A stretch of 64,000 bases of DNA from Salinibacter pepae (GCF_947077775.1 NZ_CAMTTE010000001.1:2012501-2076500); one strand, 5' to 3'. Counted from the first letter of the stretch, positions 17,264 to 28,818 are shown. Numbers and translations are program-made. Notes: generated by a model not told the origin, from the sequence alone.

Positions 17264-17770
17264 ATGGCCGATCCCGAATCGACGCCCGACACTGGTGCTG
17301 CTTCGCCCGTCCGGTACGGGACGGACGCGTTTGAGCGGGCCCTCCAGGCCCTCCACAGTGGCGAAGACGAGCCGTCTACGGCCCGCATTCTCTTCCACGG
17401 CGGCACGCGGGAGACGCGCCAGCAGGCCCTTGCGGCCCTCACCCGCCACACCACTGCCAATCTGCACCAGTTTCGGGTGCCGTCCCTGCTGAACGAGCAG
17501 CGCATGCAGACCCAGAACGCCCTGCGCAAGGCCTTCGACCACGCGGCCGAAGAGTCGGCGCTGCTCTACTTCGACGCCGCGGACGCCCTCTTCACGCACT
17601 CGCACGTCGACACGCCCGACGACGACGCGGAGCGGGCCGTCCCCTCCACCGTCGAGTACTTCTTTGATCGCGTGCTGGCCTACGGGCACGCGGTCGTGAT
17701 CGCCCTCCAGACGCAGCGTCATGCGGACTGGGCGGAGGAGCACGTCCATCTCGTCGTCCGCTTCGAGTAG
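17264..17770 (+). CDS. AAA-ATPase-like protein lacking Walker motifs
   Basis: A 168-residue protein (ATG 17264 preferred; ATG 17192 also in frame). The region 40-165 follows the fold order of Cdc48/FtsH-like AAA modules. ILFHGGTRETRQQALAAL (42-59) replaces the P-loop G-x4-GK[ST]. ALRKAFDHAAEESALLYFDAADALF (86-110) replaces the Walker B ILFFDEADALF. STVEYFFDRVLAYGHAVVIALQTQ matches the NYLLQRMEAYDGLVILATN segment. The P-loop Lys/Thr are gone and the Walker B Glu is Ala, so it should not hydrolyse ATP. It may be a structural or regulatory relative of an active AAA protein, or a decaying fragment. The intact frame and ordinary codon use favour a maintained protein. It is convergent with the large kinase downstream. 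Confidence 0.65.
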   Translation: MADPESTPDTGAASPVRYGTDAFERALQALHSGEDEPSTARILFHGGTRETRQQALAALTRHTTANLHQFRVPSLLNEQRMQTQNALRKAFDHAAEESALLYFDAADALFTHSHVDTPDDDAERAVPSTVEYFFDRVLAYGHAVVIALQTQRHADWAEEHVHLVVRFE

Positions 17771-17808
17771 GAATGAGCGCAGTCCGGGGCGGCGGCGTGC
17801 ACCCTCCC

Positions 17809-21129
<3,321 letters not shown>

Positions 21130-21683
21130 GATGGAGCGTGCGCGAGAGCGTGCGTGGGCGAAACGAGGGCCGTTAGGCCCTTCGGGGCCAGGCCCGCCAA
21201 AGTGTCGAAGCCGACCGAATGCAGTGTACGTTCTAGACGAAAGAAACGACAAATTCCTCTTCTTTCAAAGCAGCAAGATCTGTTCCGAGGCGGGGTGCTG
21301 TGCCCGATTGCGGCACATCCCCGGGCCGCCCGTCTGCGTGCGCGACGTCGACCCGCTCTCCGAAGCGGGCGGGGCCCGAGTGCGGGCGGGAGGGCGGCGG
21401 CCCGCTCCATGTTGCTGCGCGCGGTACGCGGTTGGCCTTTCTCCACTCCATCTCCGAGCGGCCCCGTCGCGTGCGACGTCCTGAACTTCCGCAGTAAGCC
21501 GCGCACCACCGGTGAGTCATCTTGCCGAGGTCAGTTGGAGGAAAAGAGAAATCGGTTGCCCGTTTGGGTGTACGCTGTCGTCCCCGGCCTCTCCAAGAGG
21601 GGCACGACCGTAGAGTATTTCGAGTAGAAAGATGGAGGAGACACGGCGTCCAGTCATTTCGCACAAACAGCCCTCGCCCGCCA
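21130..21683. other. divergent intergenic region, kinase / TolB-like lipoprotein
   Basis: No gene is recognised. An A/T-rich patch at about 21236-21280 (AAAGAAACGACAAATTCC, then TTCTTTCAAAGCAGC) is a plausible minus-strand promoter for the kinase. A second, at about 21540-21555 and 21612-21635, may serve the lipoprotein gene at 21684. Confidence 0.4.
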
Positions 21684-22601
21684 ATGTCGCTCGTCCAGTC
21701 GTGGAGGTTGGGGGGCATGCTCATTCTGATGTCCTTGGGGGGCTGCACGGAGCCTCCGGACGGGGACGCCCCCGCGGCGGCCGACTCCATTGCTGCCGCG
21801 GCGCCCGGAACGGACGTGATCGTAGCGCCGCTCGACGCATCCGGGGACACGCTCCGCATGGGCAGGCCGACGCCCGCCACCACGCGGCCCGGCTACGACA
21901 ACCAGCCGGCCTTTCTGCCGGACGGAAGTGGGCTCGTGTGGACGGCCATCCACGACGGACAGGCGGACGTGTACCGCAAGATTGAGGACGAAGGAGGTCC
22001 CGCGCCGGTGACCGACACCCCCGAGAGCGAGTTTTCCCCCACGCCCCGGCCCGGCGGCGCCCTGACGCTCGTCCGCGTCGAGGCCGACGGGCGGCAGCGC
22101 CTCTGGCGGTACCGGGCCGACGGCACCCCGGACGCTCCCGTTCTGCCCGACGCCGATTCGGTGGGCTACCACGCCTGGCTCGACAGCAGCCGCGTGGCGC
22201 TGTTCGTCCTCGGCGCCCCGCCGACGCTCCACGTAGCCAACGTGACGAGCGGCACCGACACGGTCGTGGCCCGCCGCATCGGCCGGTCGCTCCAGTCGGT
22301 GCCCGGACGGGCGGACGTGAGCTTCGTCCAGGTGGGGCCCGACTCGTCGGTTGCGATCCACCGGCTCGACGGCGCCTCCCTCACCACGCGTCGGCTGACG
22401 GAGGCGCCCACGAATGCCCCGACCGGCGACCACGCCTGGACGCCGGGTGGACACCTCCTGATGACGACCGAAGACTCACTCGTGGCGTGGCGCCGCGGCA
22501 GGGCAGACTGGCGCCCGGTGGCTGCGCTGGACACGGTGGACGCCTCGCGTCTCGCCGTGTCCCCGTCCGGCGACCGGCTGGCGATAGTGGTTGCAGAGTA
22601 G
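21684..22601 (+). CDS. TolB-like beta-propeller lipoprotein
   Basis: A 305-residue protein. ATG 21684 gives a lipoprotein signal ending LILMSLGGC (Cys near residue 18). The mature part is made of beta-propeller/PD40-type repeats, for example NQPAFLPDGSGLVWTAIHDGQADVYR, ESEFSPTPRPGGALTLVRVEADGRQRLWRY and SRLAVSPSGDRLAIVV. Such proteins sit on the inner face of the outer membrane or in the periplasm and usually mediate protein contacts. No catalytic residues are seen. It stands alone, 240 bases before lemA. The exact role is unknown. Confidence 0.75.
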   Translation: MSLVQSWRLGGMLILMSLGGCTEPPDGDAPAAADSIAAAAPGTDVIVAPLDASGDTLRMGRPTPATTRPGYDNQPAFLPDGSGLVWTAIHDGQADVYRKIEDEGGPAPVTDTPESEFSPTPRPGGALTLVRVEADGRQRLWRYRADGTPDAPVLPDADSVGYHAWLDSSRVALFVLGAPPTLHVANVTSGTDTVVARRIGRSLQSVPGRADVSFVQVGPDSSVAIHRLDGASLTTRRLTEAPTNAPTGDHAWTPGGHLLMTTEDSLVAWRRGRADWRPVAALDTVDASRLAVSPSGDRLAIVVAE

Positions 22602-22843
22602 GGAGGCGGGGCGCGGGGCCGAAGAGAGGTTCTATCCGGGCCGCGTGTGCCCGACGCGATTGCCGGCGTTTCCGGAGACCGACGGTGCTAGGGCCCGGAC
22701 GGAATCCCCTCATCGCCTACGTGTGCCCCTGTCGGCGGGCCAGGTCCGGCGGCCCGATAAGTCAGGGCGCAACTCCACACGAAGTCAGCCGTAGGGGCGA
22801 CCTGACACGCACGCCGCTTCCGTCACCAGAAGATCCCGCGTCC

Positions 22844-23452
22844 ATGCGAAGCAAAGGCGCCATTACCCTCGTCGTCCTCGTGGTTGTCCTCGGCTTCGTC
22901 GGCTGCGGGGCCACGAGCTCGTACAACAGCCTCGTCCAGAGCGACGAGCAGGTGCGGGAGGCGTGGTCCAACCTGCAGGCGACCTACCAGCGGCGGGCCG
23001 ACCTCATCCCCAACCTCGTAGAGACGGTGCAGGGCGCCGCCGACTTTGAGCAGGAGACGCTGCAGTCGGTGACGGAGGCGCGGGCGAAGGCCACCTCCGT
23101 CCAGGTGAGCGCCGAGGACCTCGACAACCCCCAGCGGCTCCGCCAATTCCAGGAGGCCCAGTCGGCCCTCGGCAAGTCGCTCGGGCGGCTGCTGGCCGTC
23201 TCCGAGAACTACCCGAAGCTGCAGGCCACGCAGAGCTTTAGCGACCTGCAGGCCCAGCTGGAGGGCACGGAGAACCGCATCACGGTGGCGCGGCGCGACT
23301 ACAACAGCACCGTGCGCCGGTACAACACGCAGGTGCGCTCCTTCCCGACCGTGGTGTTCGCGGGCCTCATGGGCTTTGCGCCGAAAACGCCATTCGAGGC
23401 GGAGGCGGGGGCCGAGCAGGCGCCGGACGTGGATTTTAACAGTGACTCGTGA
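22844..23452 (+). CDS. lemA: LemA family protein
   Basis: A 202-residue protein. ATG 22844 starts a hydrophobic segment ending in GFVGCGATSS, so it is probably lipidated. It continues into the LemA core: SYNSLVQSDEQVREAWSNLQATYQRRADLIPNLVETVQGAADFEQETL, then FSDLQAQLEGTENRITVARRDYNSTVRRYN. LemA is a helical membrane-anchored protein of uncertain function. It is very often encoded next to a TPM-domain (YgcG-type) protein, as here, 126 bases downstream, so the two probably work together in the envelope. Confidence 0.9.
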   Translation: MRSKGAITLVVLVVVLGFVGCGATSSYNSLVQSDEQVREAWSNLQATYQRRADLIPNLVETVQGAADFEQETLQSVTEARAKATSVQVSAEDLDNPQRLRQFQEAQSALGKSLGRLLAVSENYPKLQATQSFSDLQAQLEGTENRITVARRDYNSTVRRYNTQVRSFPTVVFAGLMGFAPKTPFEAEAGAEQAPDVDFNSDS

Positions 23453-23518
23453 AGCATGAAACGTGAGGCCGAAGGGGATCCGCACCCGTGGGTCGAGTTC
23501 GGCATCACGCCGTCACGT
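23451..23518. repeat. intergenic palindromic repeat, copy 2
   Basis: It begins at the lemA stop. GTGAAGCATGAAACGTGA (23450-23466) precedes a G/C-rich middle and CATCACGCCGTCACGT (23503-23518). ACGTGA pairs with TCACGT at the ends. Same wording as the palindromes at 7.4 and 26.0 kb; it may act as the lemA terminator. Confidence 0.5.
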
Positions 23519-23578
23519 CTCGCGGGGCCCTGAGCACAACGTTTCGCCCGAGACTTCTCACCCGGTTCGATTTGGCCT

Positions 23579-24394
23579 GTGCCGTCTCGTTCCCGCAACA
23601 TTCTGCTTCTCCTCGCCGCGCTCGGGCTGCTTGCCGCGGCGTGGGCGTCGCCGGCCGTGGCGCAGCGCTACGACTTTCCGCCGAAGCCGAGCGGGCCGGT
23701 GCTGGACCAGGGCAACATGCTCTCCGGCGGGGAGGAGCGGGCGCTCGCCCGCAAGCTGGCGGCGTACGCGGACACCTCGTCGACCGCCGTGGTGGTGGCG
23801 ACCCTCTCCTCCCTCAACGGCGCGCCCGTGGACGACTACGCCATCTCACTGGGGCGCGACTGGGGCGTGGGGCAGGAAGGCAAGGACAACGGCGTGGTGG
23901 TGCTCGTCTCGAAGAACGACCGCAAGATGTTCATCGCCACGGGCTACGGCGTGGAGGGGGCCCTCCCGGACGCCATCGCCAACCGGATTGTGGAGCGCGT
24001 CATCACCCCCGCGTTCCGGAACGGGGACTTCTACGCCGGGCTCGATCGGGGCACCGACGCCATCATCCGGGCCACCGCGGGGGAGTACACCGCCACGGAG
24101 GAGGCCGTTGCGTCCTCCTCCGACGACGGCGGGGTCTCGACGACGCTCATCTACATCTTCCTGATCTTTGCCTACTTCATCGGCAGCTCGCTCTGGCGCG
24201 GGGGCGGGGGCAACAAGAAAGGAGCGAAGACGTCCACCCGCCGCCGCGGCGACCTGCCGATCTTCATCTGGGGCGGCGGGGGCTCGCACGGCGGCGGGGG
24301 CTTCGGAGGGGGCGGCAGCGTTGGCGGCGGGGGCGGCTTCGGCGGCTTTGGGGGCGGGAGCTTCGGCGGGGGCGGCGCCGGGGGATCATGGTGA
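23579..24394 (+). CDS. TPM-domain (YgcG-like) membrane protein with glycine-rich tail
   Basis: A 271-residue protein with a GTG start at 23579. Signal peptide (to about AVAQR), then a TPM (TLP18.3/Psb32/MOLO-1) domain (about 38-165: VLDQGNMLSGGEERALARKLAAY ... DNGVVVLVSKNDRKMFIATGYGVEG). One membrane helix (TTLIYIFLIFAYFIGSSLW) and a basic linker follow. The last 45 residues are nearly all Gly/Ser/Phe (GGGGFGGGGSVGGGGG...), the usual end of YgcG proteins. It sits downstream of lemA, the common pairing. TPM proteins are linked to envelope maintenance and, in chloroplasts, photosystem repair; no enzymatic role can be assigned here. Confidence 0.88.
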   Translation: MPSRSRNILLLLAALGLLAAAWASPAVAQRYDFPPKPSGPVLDQGNMLSGGEERALARKLAAYADTSSTAVVVATLSSLNGAPVDDYAISLGRDWGVGQEGKDNGVVVLVSKNDRKMFIATGYGVEGALPDAIANRIVERVITPAFRNGDFYAGLDRGTDAIIRATAGEYTATEEAVASSSDDGGVSTTLIYIFLIFAYFIGSSLWRGGGGNKKGAKTSTRRRGDLPIFIWGGGGSHGGGGFGGGGSVGGGGGFGGFGGGSFGGGGAGGSW

Positions 24395-24402
24395 GGTGGG
24401 AA

Positions 24403-24446
24403 CCGTGATCCGTGACCTCTTTCCCTCACGCGTCACTCTTCACGCG
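24403..24446. repeat. intergenic palindromic repeat, copy 3
   Basis: CGTGATCCGTGACC (24404-24417) is followed by CCTCACGCGTCACTCTTCACGCG (24424-24446). Several CGTGA words thus face TCACG words across a short T-rich loop. It lies 10 bases after the TPM-protein stop. Confidence 0.5.
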
Positions 24447-24519
24447 TCCCGCCGCCCTCCACCCGGCCGTCCGGTTGGGAAGCGCTACATTCGACACACG
24501 TCACCGCACAGCTTTGACC

Positions 24520-24849
24520 ATGAGTGCCGACCGCCTGGAGCAACTGAAAACCTTCCACGAGGAAGACCCCGAGGACCCGTTCACGCGATACGCCCTCGCG
24601 CAGGAGCACCTGAAGCACGACAACGCCTCGCGGGCCCTTGCCCTGTTTGAGGAGCTCGTGGAGACGGACCCCGACTACGTGGGCACGTACTACCACCTCG
24701 GCAAGCTCTACGAGCGCCTCGACCGCACCGACGATGCGATCGACACGTACGCGCAGGGCATCGAGGTGGCCCGCGAGGAGGGCACCCAGAAAGACCTGTC
24801 GGAGCTCCAGGACGCGAAGCTGAAGGCCGAAGGCGTTGGATTCGACTGA
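24520..24849 (+). CDS. small TPR protein
   Basis: A 109-residue protein from ATG 24520. It is essentially two to three tetratricopeptide repeats (ADRLEQLKTFHEEDPEDPFTRYALAQEHLKHDNASRALALFEELVETDPDYVGTYYHLGKLYERLDRTDDAIDTYAQGIEVA). No signal peptide, so it is probably a cytoplasmic protein-interaction module. It ends 15 bases before the LysM/DPBB gene and may be co-transcribed with it. Partner unknown. Confidence 0.85.
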   Translation: MSADRLEQLKTFHEEDPEDPFTRYALAQEHLKHDNASRALALFEELVETDPDYVGTYYHLGKLYERLDRTDDAIDTYAQGIEVAREEGTQKDLSELQDAKLKAEGVGFD

Positions 24850-24864
24850 CCGTCCCGCCCGCCG

Positions 24865-25970
24865 ATGCGCACCGCCGTTCTCACGTTGGGCGTTCTACTG
24901 ACCCTGGCCGGCACGGCGCCGGCCGGCCACGCCCAGGCCCCGTCCGACTCGACCTACACAGTGCAGTCCGGCGACACGCTGTACAGCATCGCCCAGCGAG
25001 CGGGCGTGTCGGTGGCGGCCCTGCAGCGGTGGAATGACCTGGAGGGCACGGCGCTGCAGATTGGGCAGACGCTCCGCCTCCGGCCGCCCCGACCCGAGGA
25101 CAGAACAGAAGCATCCGCCGACACGACCGAGGCCCGGCCGGATTCTACCGCCGCGGACTCGCCTCTCCCAGACACTGCCGTTTCCGACACTGCCGTTTCC
25201 GACACTGCCGTTTCCGACACTGCCGTTTCCGACACCGTCGTCGCGGACACCACTGTCTCGGACACGGTGGCCATGGGCACTTCCGATCCAGACAGCCCCG
25301 CGGTGGACTCCGTGACGGCCCCGCCGGTGTACGGGCGGCACGTGGCGGCGGACGGCGACACGTTTGTGACCCTCGCGCTTCGCCTCGGCACCACGGCGGA
25401 CACGCTTTCCGCCCTGAACGACCGCACGGCGGCCCCCCTCGCGGCGGGAGAGACGCTCCGGCTTCCCAAGCGGTTTGCCCCGCCGGCCCACGTGGTGGCG
25501 TCGGGGGAGACCCTCTACAGCATTGCGGGAGAGTACGGGGTGAGCGCCCGGGCCCTCCGGACGGCCAACGGCCTCGACACGACCGCGCTGGAGCCGGGGC
25601 GACGCCTTCGCCTGCCGGGCCGGACGGCCCCTGAGGTGCCGCCCCCGGCGACTGGGCCGCGCCCGACTCGACGGGGGCCGTCGCCGTCTACCCGGACGCG
25701 TTCGCCGGGCGCCTCACGGCCAGCGGCACGCCGTACGATCCCGACGCCCTCGTGGTGAGTCATCCGTCGCTCCCGTACGACTCCGTCGTGCTCCTCTCCC
25801 GCCCGGATGTAGGCCGCCACACCTTTGCCCGCGTCCTCGACCGCGGGCCGATCGAGGCGGGGACGCTGCTCGACGTGTCGGCGGCCGTGGCGGACCGGCT
25901 CGGCATCGACGCCGACGCGACGCCGACCGTGGCGCTGCGAGTCGTGTGGGTGGAGGGGCGTCCGGAATGA
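24865..25970 (+). pseudogene. LysM / double-psi-barrel (RlpA-like) cell-wall protein, frameshifted
   Basis: Signal peptide (ending GHAQA), LysM 1 (YTVQSGDTLYSIAQRAGVSVAALQRWNDL), a Thr/Asp/Val-rich linker with four exact DTAVS repeats, LysM 2 (degenerate, HVAADGDTFVTLALRLGTT) and LysM 3 (HVVASGETLYSIAGEYGVS). After APEVPPPATG the frame becomes basic nonsense and stops at 25758. In the next frame an RlpA-like double-psi beta-barrel continues (AVYPDAFAGRLTASGTPYDPDALVVSHPSLPYDSVVLLSR ... ARVLDRGPIEAGTLLDVSAAVADRLGI) to the stop at 25970. The shift coincides with a five-C run (25642-25646); one extra C joins the two parts (VPPPGDWAAPDS). RlpA-type proteins bind or cleave peptidoglycan. As written the gene would lose its catalytic-type domain. 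Confidence 0.85.
25171..25230 (+). repeat. four perfect 15-bp tandem repeats (coding DTAVS)
   Basis: GACACTGCCGTTTCC is repeated four times without change, encoding DTAVS x4 in the linker between LysM domains. Diverged copies follow (DTVVA, DTTVS, DTVAM). Perfect identity suggests recent expansion and a length-variable spacer. Confidence 0.95.
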
Positions 25971-25972
25971 GT

Positions 25973-26039
25973 CGTGAAACGTGAAGCGTGATCTGCGACG
26001 TAAGGGAGTAATTTACGTATCACTCCTCACGTGTCACGC
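25973..26039. repeat. intergenic palindromic repeat, copy 4 (longest)
   Basis: A long imperfect palindrome. CGTGAAACGTGAAGCGTGAT (25973-25992) and ACGTAA (25998-26003) pair across a 9-base loop with TTACGT (26013-26018), then ATCAC, TCACGT and GTCACG (26019-26038). It fills the gap between the LysM/DPBB gene and the CPBP protease gene. It could act as a terminator or protein-binding site. Confidence 0.75.
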
Positions 26040-26084
26040 GTTTAGCCCTATACCCTCGGCTCCTCGTTCGCCTTCCTGTCGTCT

Positions 26085-26813
26085 ATGCCTTGTCGCACCG
26101 CCGCCTGGCACACGTACCACCGGGCCACCCGCTCGGCCACGTACGGCTTCCTCAGCGCCCTGCCGCTCTTTGTGCTCTACGAGACGACGATTGTGCTCGT
26201 GAACCTCGACGCCACCCGCCCGGTGCGGGTCGAGGCGGGCGTGTGGATCAAGGAGCTGCTCATGATGACCGGGGCGTCCGGCGGGCTGGGCCTCGCGCTC
26301 CTGGTGGCGGGCGGGGGCCTTGCCGCGTACCTGCTGGACCGAGACCGCGACATTCCGCTGCGGTCGCGCTACTTTGTCGGGCTTATGGGCGAGAGCGCGG
26401 CGTACGCGGTCGGCGTGGCCCTCGTCGTCTCGTCGGCCGTCGGGGCCCTCTTCGCCGCGATCCCGCCCGCCGACGGGGCGCTCTGGACGCAGCTGGCCCT
26501 CTCCATCGGCGCGGGCCTCTACGAAGAGCTGGTCTTCCGGGTGCTGCTCGTGGGGGGGCTGGCCGCCCTCCTCGGGACGCTCATGGAATCGTCCCCCGCG
26601 GCCTACGTCCTCGCGGCCGGGGTCGGGGCCGCGCTGTTTAGCCTCGCCCACTACGTCGGGCCCCTGGGCGACCCATTTGCGCTGCCGTCGTTTGCCTTTC
26701 GGTTCCTCTTCGGCCTGGCCCTCAACGCCCTCTTCCTCGCCCGCGGCTTCGGCATTGCCGCCTGGACCCACGCGCTCTACGACGTGATGGTGGTGACGGG
26801 AATGCTTGGGTAG
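26085..26813 (+). CDS. CPBP-family intramembrane metalloprotease
   Basis: A 242-residue polytopic membrane protein, about six to seven helices. The abortive-infection/CPBP (type II CAAX protease-like) motifs are in order: Glu147-Glu148 in GAGLYEELVFRVLL (EExxxR), FSLAHYVG with the first conserved His, and AAWTHALYDVMVV with the second. These form the metal site of Rce1-type proteases. Substrates in bacteria are mostly unknown; roles in membrane-protein processing or bacteriocin self-immunity are known for relatives. It is flanked by palindromic repeats on both sides and precedes htpX in the same direction. Confidence 0.88.
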   Translation: MPCRTAAWHTYHRATRSATYGFLSALPLFVLYETTIVLVNLDATRPVRVEAGVWIKELLMMTGASGGLGLALLVAGGGLAAYLLDRDRDIPLRSRYFVGLMGESAAYAVGVALVVSSAVGALFAAIPPADGALWTQLALSIGAGLYEELVFRVLLVGGLAALLGTLMESSPAAYVLAAGVGAALFSLAHYVGPLGDPFALPSFAFRFLFGLALNALFLARGFGIAAWTHALYDVMVVTGMLG

Positions 26814-26814
26814 C

Positions 26815-26883
26815 GCGTATTGCGTGGTGCGTATTGCGTGATCAATGACGAAACCGCTCCGCGATACGAAACACGCAATACGC
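26815..26883. repeat. intergenic repeat, copy 5: tandem plus inverted GCGTATTGCGTG
   Basis: GCGTATTGCGTG occurs twice in tandem (26815-26826, 26829-26840), and its exact reverse complement CACGCAATACGC follows at 26872-26883. A 12-bp stem with a 31- or 45-base loop can form with either left copy. It begins two bases after the CPBP stop. Confidence 0.85.
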
Positions 26884-26997
26884 TTTACAAGAACGTCTGA
26901 CATCCCGGCAGGGGTGAGGACCGCGGCACGGCCCTTGTGCATATAAAAAATGGAGTTCAACCAGCCACCAACGCTCCCATAGCGATCCAGATCTAGT

Positions 26998-27828
26998 ATG
27001 AACACCTTTCGCACCACCGCGCTCATGGCGGTCATGATCGTGCTCTTTGCCCTCATCGGGCAGGCACTCGGGGGCACGGGCGGCATGCTGCTCGCCTTCC
27101 TGATTGCCGTGGGCATGAACGGCGTCAGCTACTGGTACAGCAGCTCCATCGTGCTCCGCATGTACGGGGCCGAAGAGGTGAGCCGCGCCGAGGCGCCGGA
27201 GCTGCACGACCTCGTGGATCGCCTGCGCCGGCGGGCCGACCTGCCGATGCCGAAGGTCTGCATCATCCCGCAGGACCAGCCCAACGCCTTCGCCACCGGC
27301 CGCAACCCCGACAACGCCGTGGTGGCGGTCACAAAGGGCATTATGGACGTGCTCGACCGTGACGAGTTGGCGGGCGTGATTGCTCACGAGCTGGCCCACA
27401 TCAAGAACCGCGACATGCTGACGTCCACCGTCGCCGCGACGCTGGCCGGGGCGATCACGATGCTGTCCCGGTTCGCCCTCTTCTTCGGCGGCCGCGACAA
27501 CAATTTCCTCGTGTCGCTCCTCATGATGATCCTCGCCCCGATGGCGGCGATGCTCATCCAGTCGGCGATCTCTCGCAGCCGCGAGTACGCCGCCGACCGG
27601 GAGGGGGCCGAGATCGCGAAAAACCCCCTCGGCCTCGCCAGCGCCCTGCGCAGCATGGAGCGGGCCGCGGAGCACCGGTCCATGCCGGCCAATCAGACGA
27701 CCTCGCACATGTTCATCGTAAACCCCTTCAGCGGCGGCCTGAGTGGCATCAAGCGGCTCTTCTCCACCCACCCGCCCACGGAGGAGCGCATCGCCCGCCT
27801 CGAAGAAATGGCCGGTCGCGCCCAGTGA
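26998..27828 (+). CDS. htpX: HtpX membrane zinc metalloprotease
   Basis: A 276-residue protein with two N-terminal membrane helices, the zinc site His130-Glu131-x2-His134 (IAHELAHIKNRD), two further hydrophobic segments, and the downstream ligand Glu in SREYAADREGAEIAK. Length and layout match HtpX, the M48B protease that degrades misfolded membrane proteins alongside FtsH. It starts at ATG 26998 after an A/T-rich leader (26935-26997) that probably carries the promoter. The next gene starts four bases after its stop, so the two are likely co-transcribed. Confidence 0.93.
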   Translation: MNTFRTTALMAVMIVLFALIGQALGGTGGMLLAFLIAVGMNGVSYWYSSSIVLRMYGAEEVSRAEAPELHDLVDRLRRRADLPMPKVCIIPQDQPNAFATGRNPDNAVVAVTKGIMDVLDRDELAGVIAHELAHIKNRDMLTSTVAATLAGAITMLSRFALFFGGRDNNFLVSLLMMILAPMAAMLIQSAISRSREYAADREGAEIAKNPLGLASALRSMERAAEHRSMPANQTTSHMFIVNPFSGGLSGIKRLFSTHPPTEERIARLEEMAGRAQ

Positions 27829-27832
27829 ACCC

Positions 27833-28723
27833 ATGATTCAGAACCGACTCGCCGTATTTGGGGGCGGGCTCTTCGCGTTCTTCCTGGCCGCGGGCGCCCT
27901 GCTCCTGTACCTCTTTGGCACGGACACGTACACCGTCGACGGCCGCGTGGCCGGCATCCAGAACGAGGGGCGCACCCTCGTGGTGGAGCACGAAGAGATT
28001 CCCGGGTACATGCCACCGATGATTATGCCCCTGCCGGTGGCGGACTCCAGCATGACCGCCCCGCTGGAAAAGGGGGATGCAATCCAGTTCCGCCTCGCCG
28101 TGGGCGACAGCGCGAGCATCATCGCCGTCCGCACCTTGCCGGACACGGCAGTGGCCCGAAATCCGGCCCGCACGACCACGCCGATCAAGTCGGCCGCCGA
28201 CGGGGGGACGCAGATGCTCCAGCAAGGGGACCGCGTCCCCGCGGGCCTCACGCTCACGGACCAGACCGGCGAGTCCCTTCAGATCGGTGACTACCGCGGG
28301 CAGACGCTCGTCCTGACCTTCATCTACACCCGGTGCCCACTGCCGACCTACTGCCCCCTCATGTCGAAGCAGTTTGCCGCCCTGCAGCCGCAGCTCCGTG
28401 AGCAGCATGGAGAGGAGGCCCAACTGCTGTCGATCAGCTTCGACCCGGCCTACGACACGCCGCAGGTGCTCCGCGAGTACGCGTCGAAGTACACGGATCG
28501 GCTCGACACCTGGACCTTCGCCACCGGCGATTCGAGCCAGGTCGAACGGGCCACCGGCCTCTTCGGCGTGCACGCCCAGAAGACGGGCAGCGAGGAGATC
28601 ACCCACAACCTCACGACGGCCCTGATTGGGCCGGAGGGGCACGTGCGGCGCCTCTGGCGCGGCAACGACTGGACGCCAGAGGACGTGCGGCAGGCCGTCG
28701 CCCAGGTGGCCGAGGCGTCCTGA
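27833..28723 (+). CDS. CusF-like domain fused to SCO1/SenC thioredoxin-fold protein
   Basis: A 296-residue protein. One N-terminal membrane anchor (about 9-29), then a CusF-like copper-binding domain (VDGRVAGIQNEGRTLVVEHEEIPGYMPPMIMPLPV, about 36-100, with Met-rich MPPMIM). Then an SCO1/SenC domain (about 125-290). The metal/redox site is Cys168 and Cys174 in RCPLPTYCPL, a Cys-x5-Cys arrangement where classical SCO1 has Cys-x3-Cys, with the conserved distal His258 (ITHNLTTALIG). SCO proteins deliver or reduce copper for the CuA centre of cytochrome oxidase. The fused CusF domain suggests a self-contained periplasmic copper chaperone. It overlaps no other gene and sits directly behind htpX. 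Confidence 0.88.
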   Translation: MIQNRLAVFGGGLFAFFLAAGALLLYLFGTDTYTVDGRVAGIQNEGRTLVVEHEEIPGYMPPMIMPLPVADSSMTAPLEKGDAIQFRLAVGDSASIIAVRTLPDTAVARNPARTTTPIKSAADGGTQMLQQGDRVPAGLTLTDQTGESLQIGDYRGQTLVLTFIYTRCPLPTYCPLMSKQFAALQPQLREQHGEEAQLLSISFDPAYDTPQVLREYASKYTDRLDTWTFATGDSSQVERATGLFGVHAQKTGSEEITHNLTTALIGPEGHVRRLWRGNDWTPEDVRQAVAQVAEAS

Positions 28724-28818
28724 TCAGCCCCCGGACGCGCCGATCCAGCCCTCATTGAGCGAGACGCACCGAGACGCACTGAGGCAACCCCCCTGAAACT
28801 CCCTCTTTTGTTCTACTT

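Noticed and set aside
25171-25230. Possible CRISPR-like repeat array
   Set aside because: The 15-bp units are directly adjacent with no spacers and encode an in-frame protein linker.
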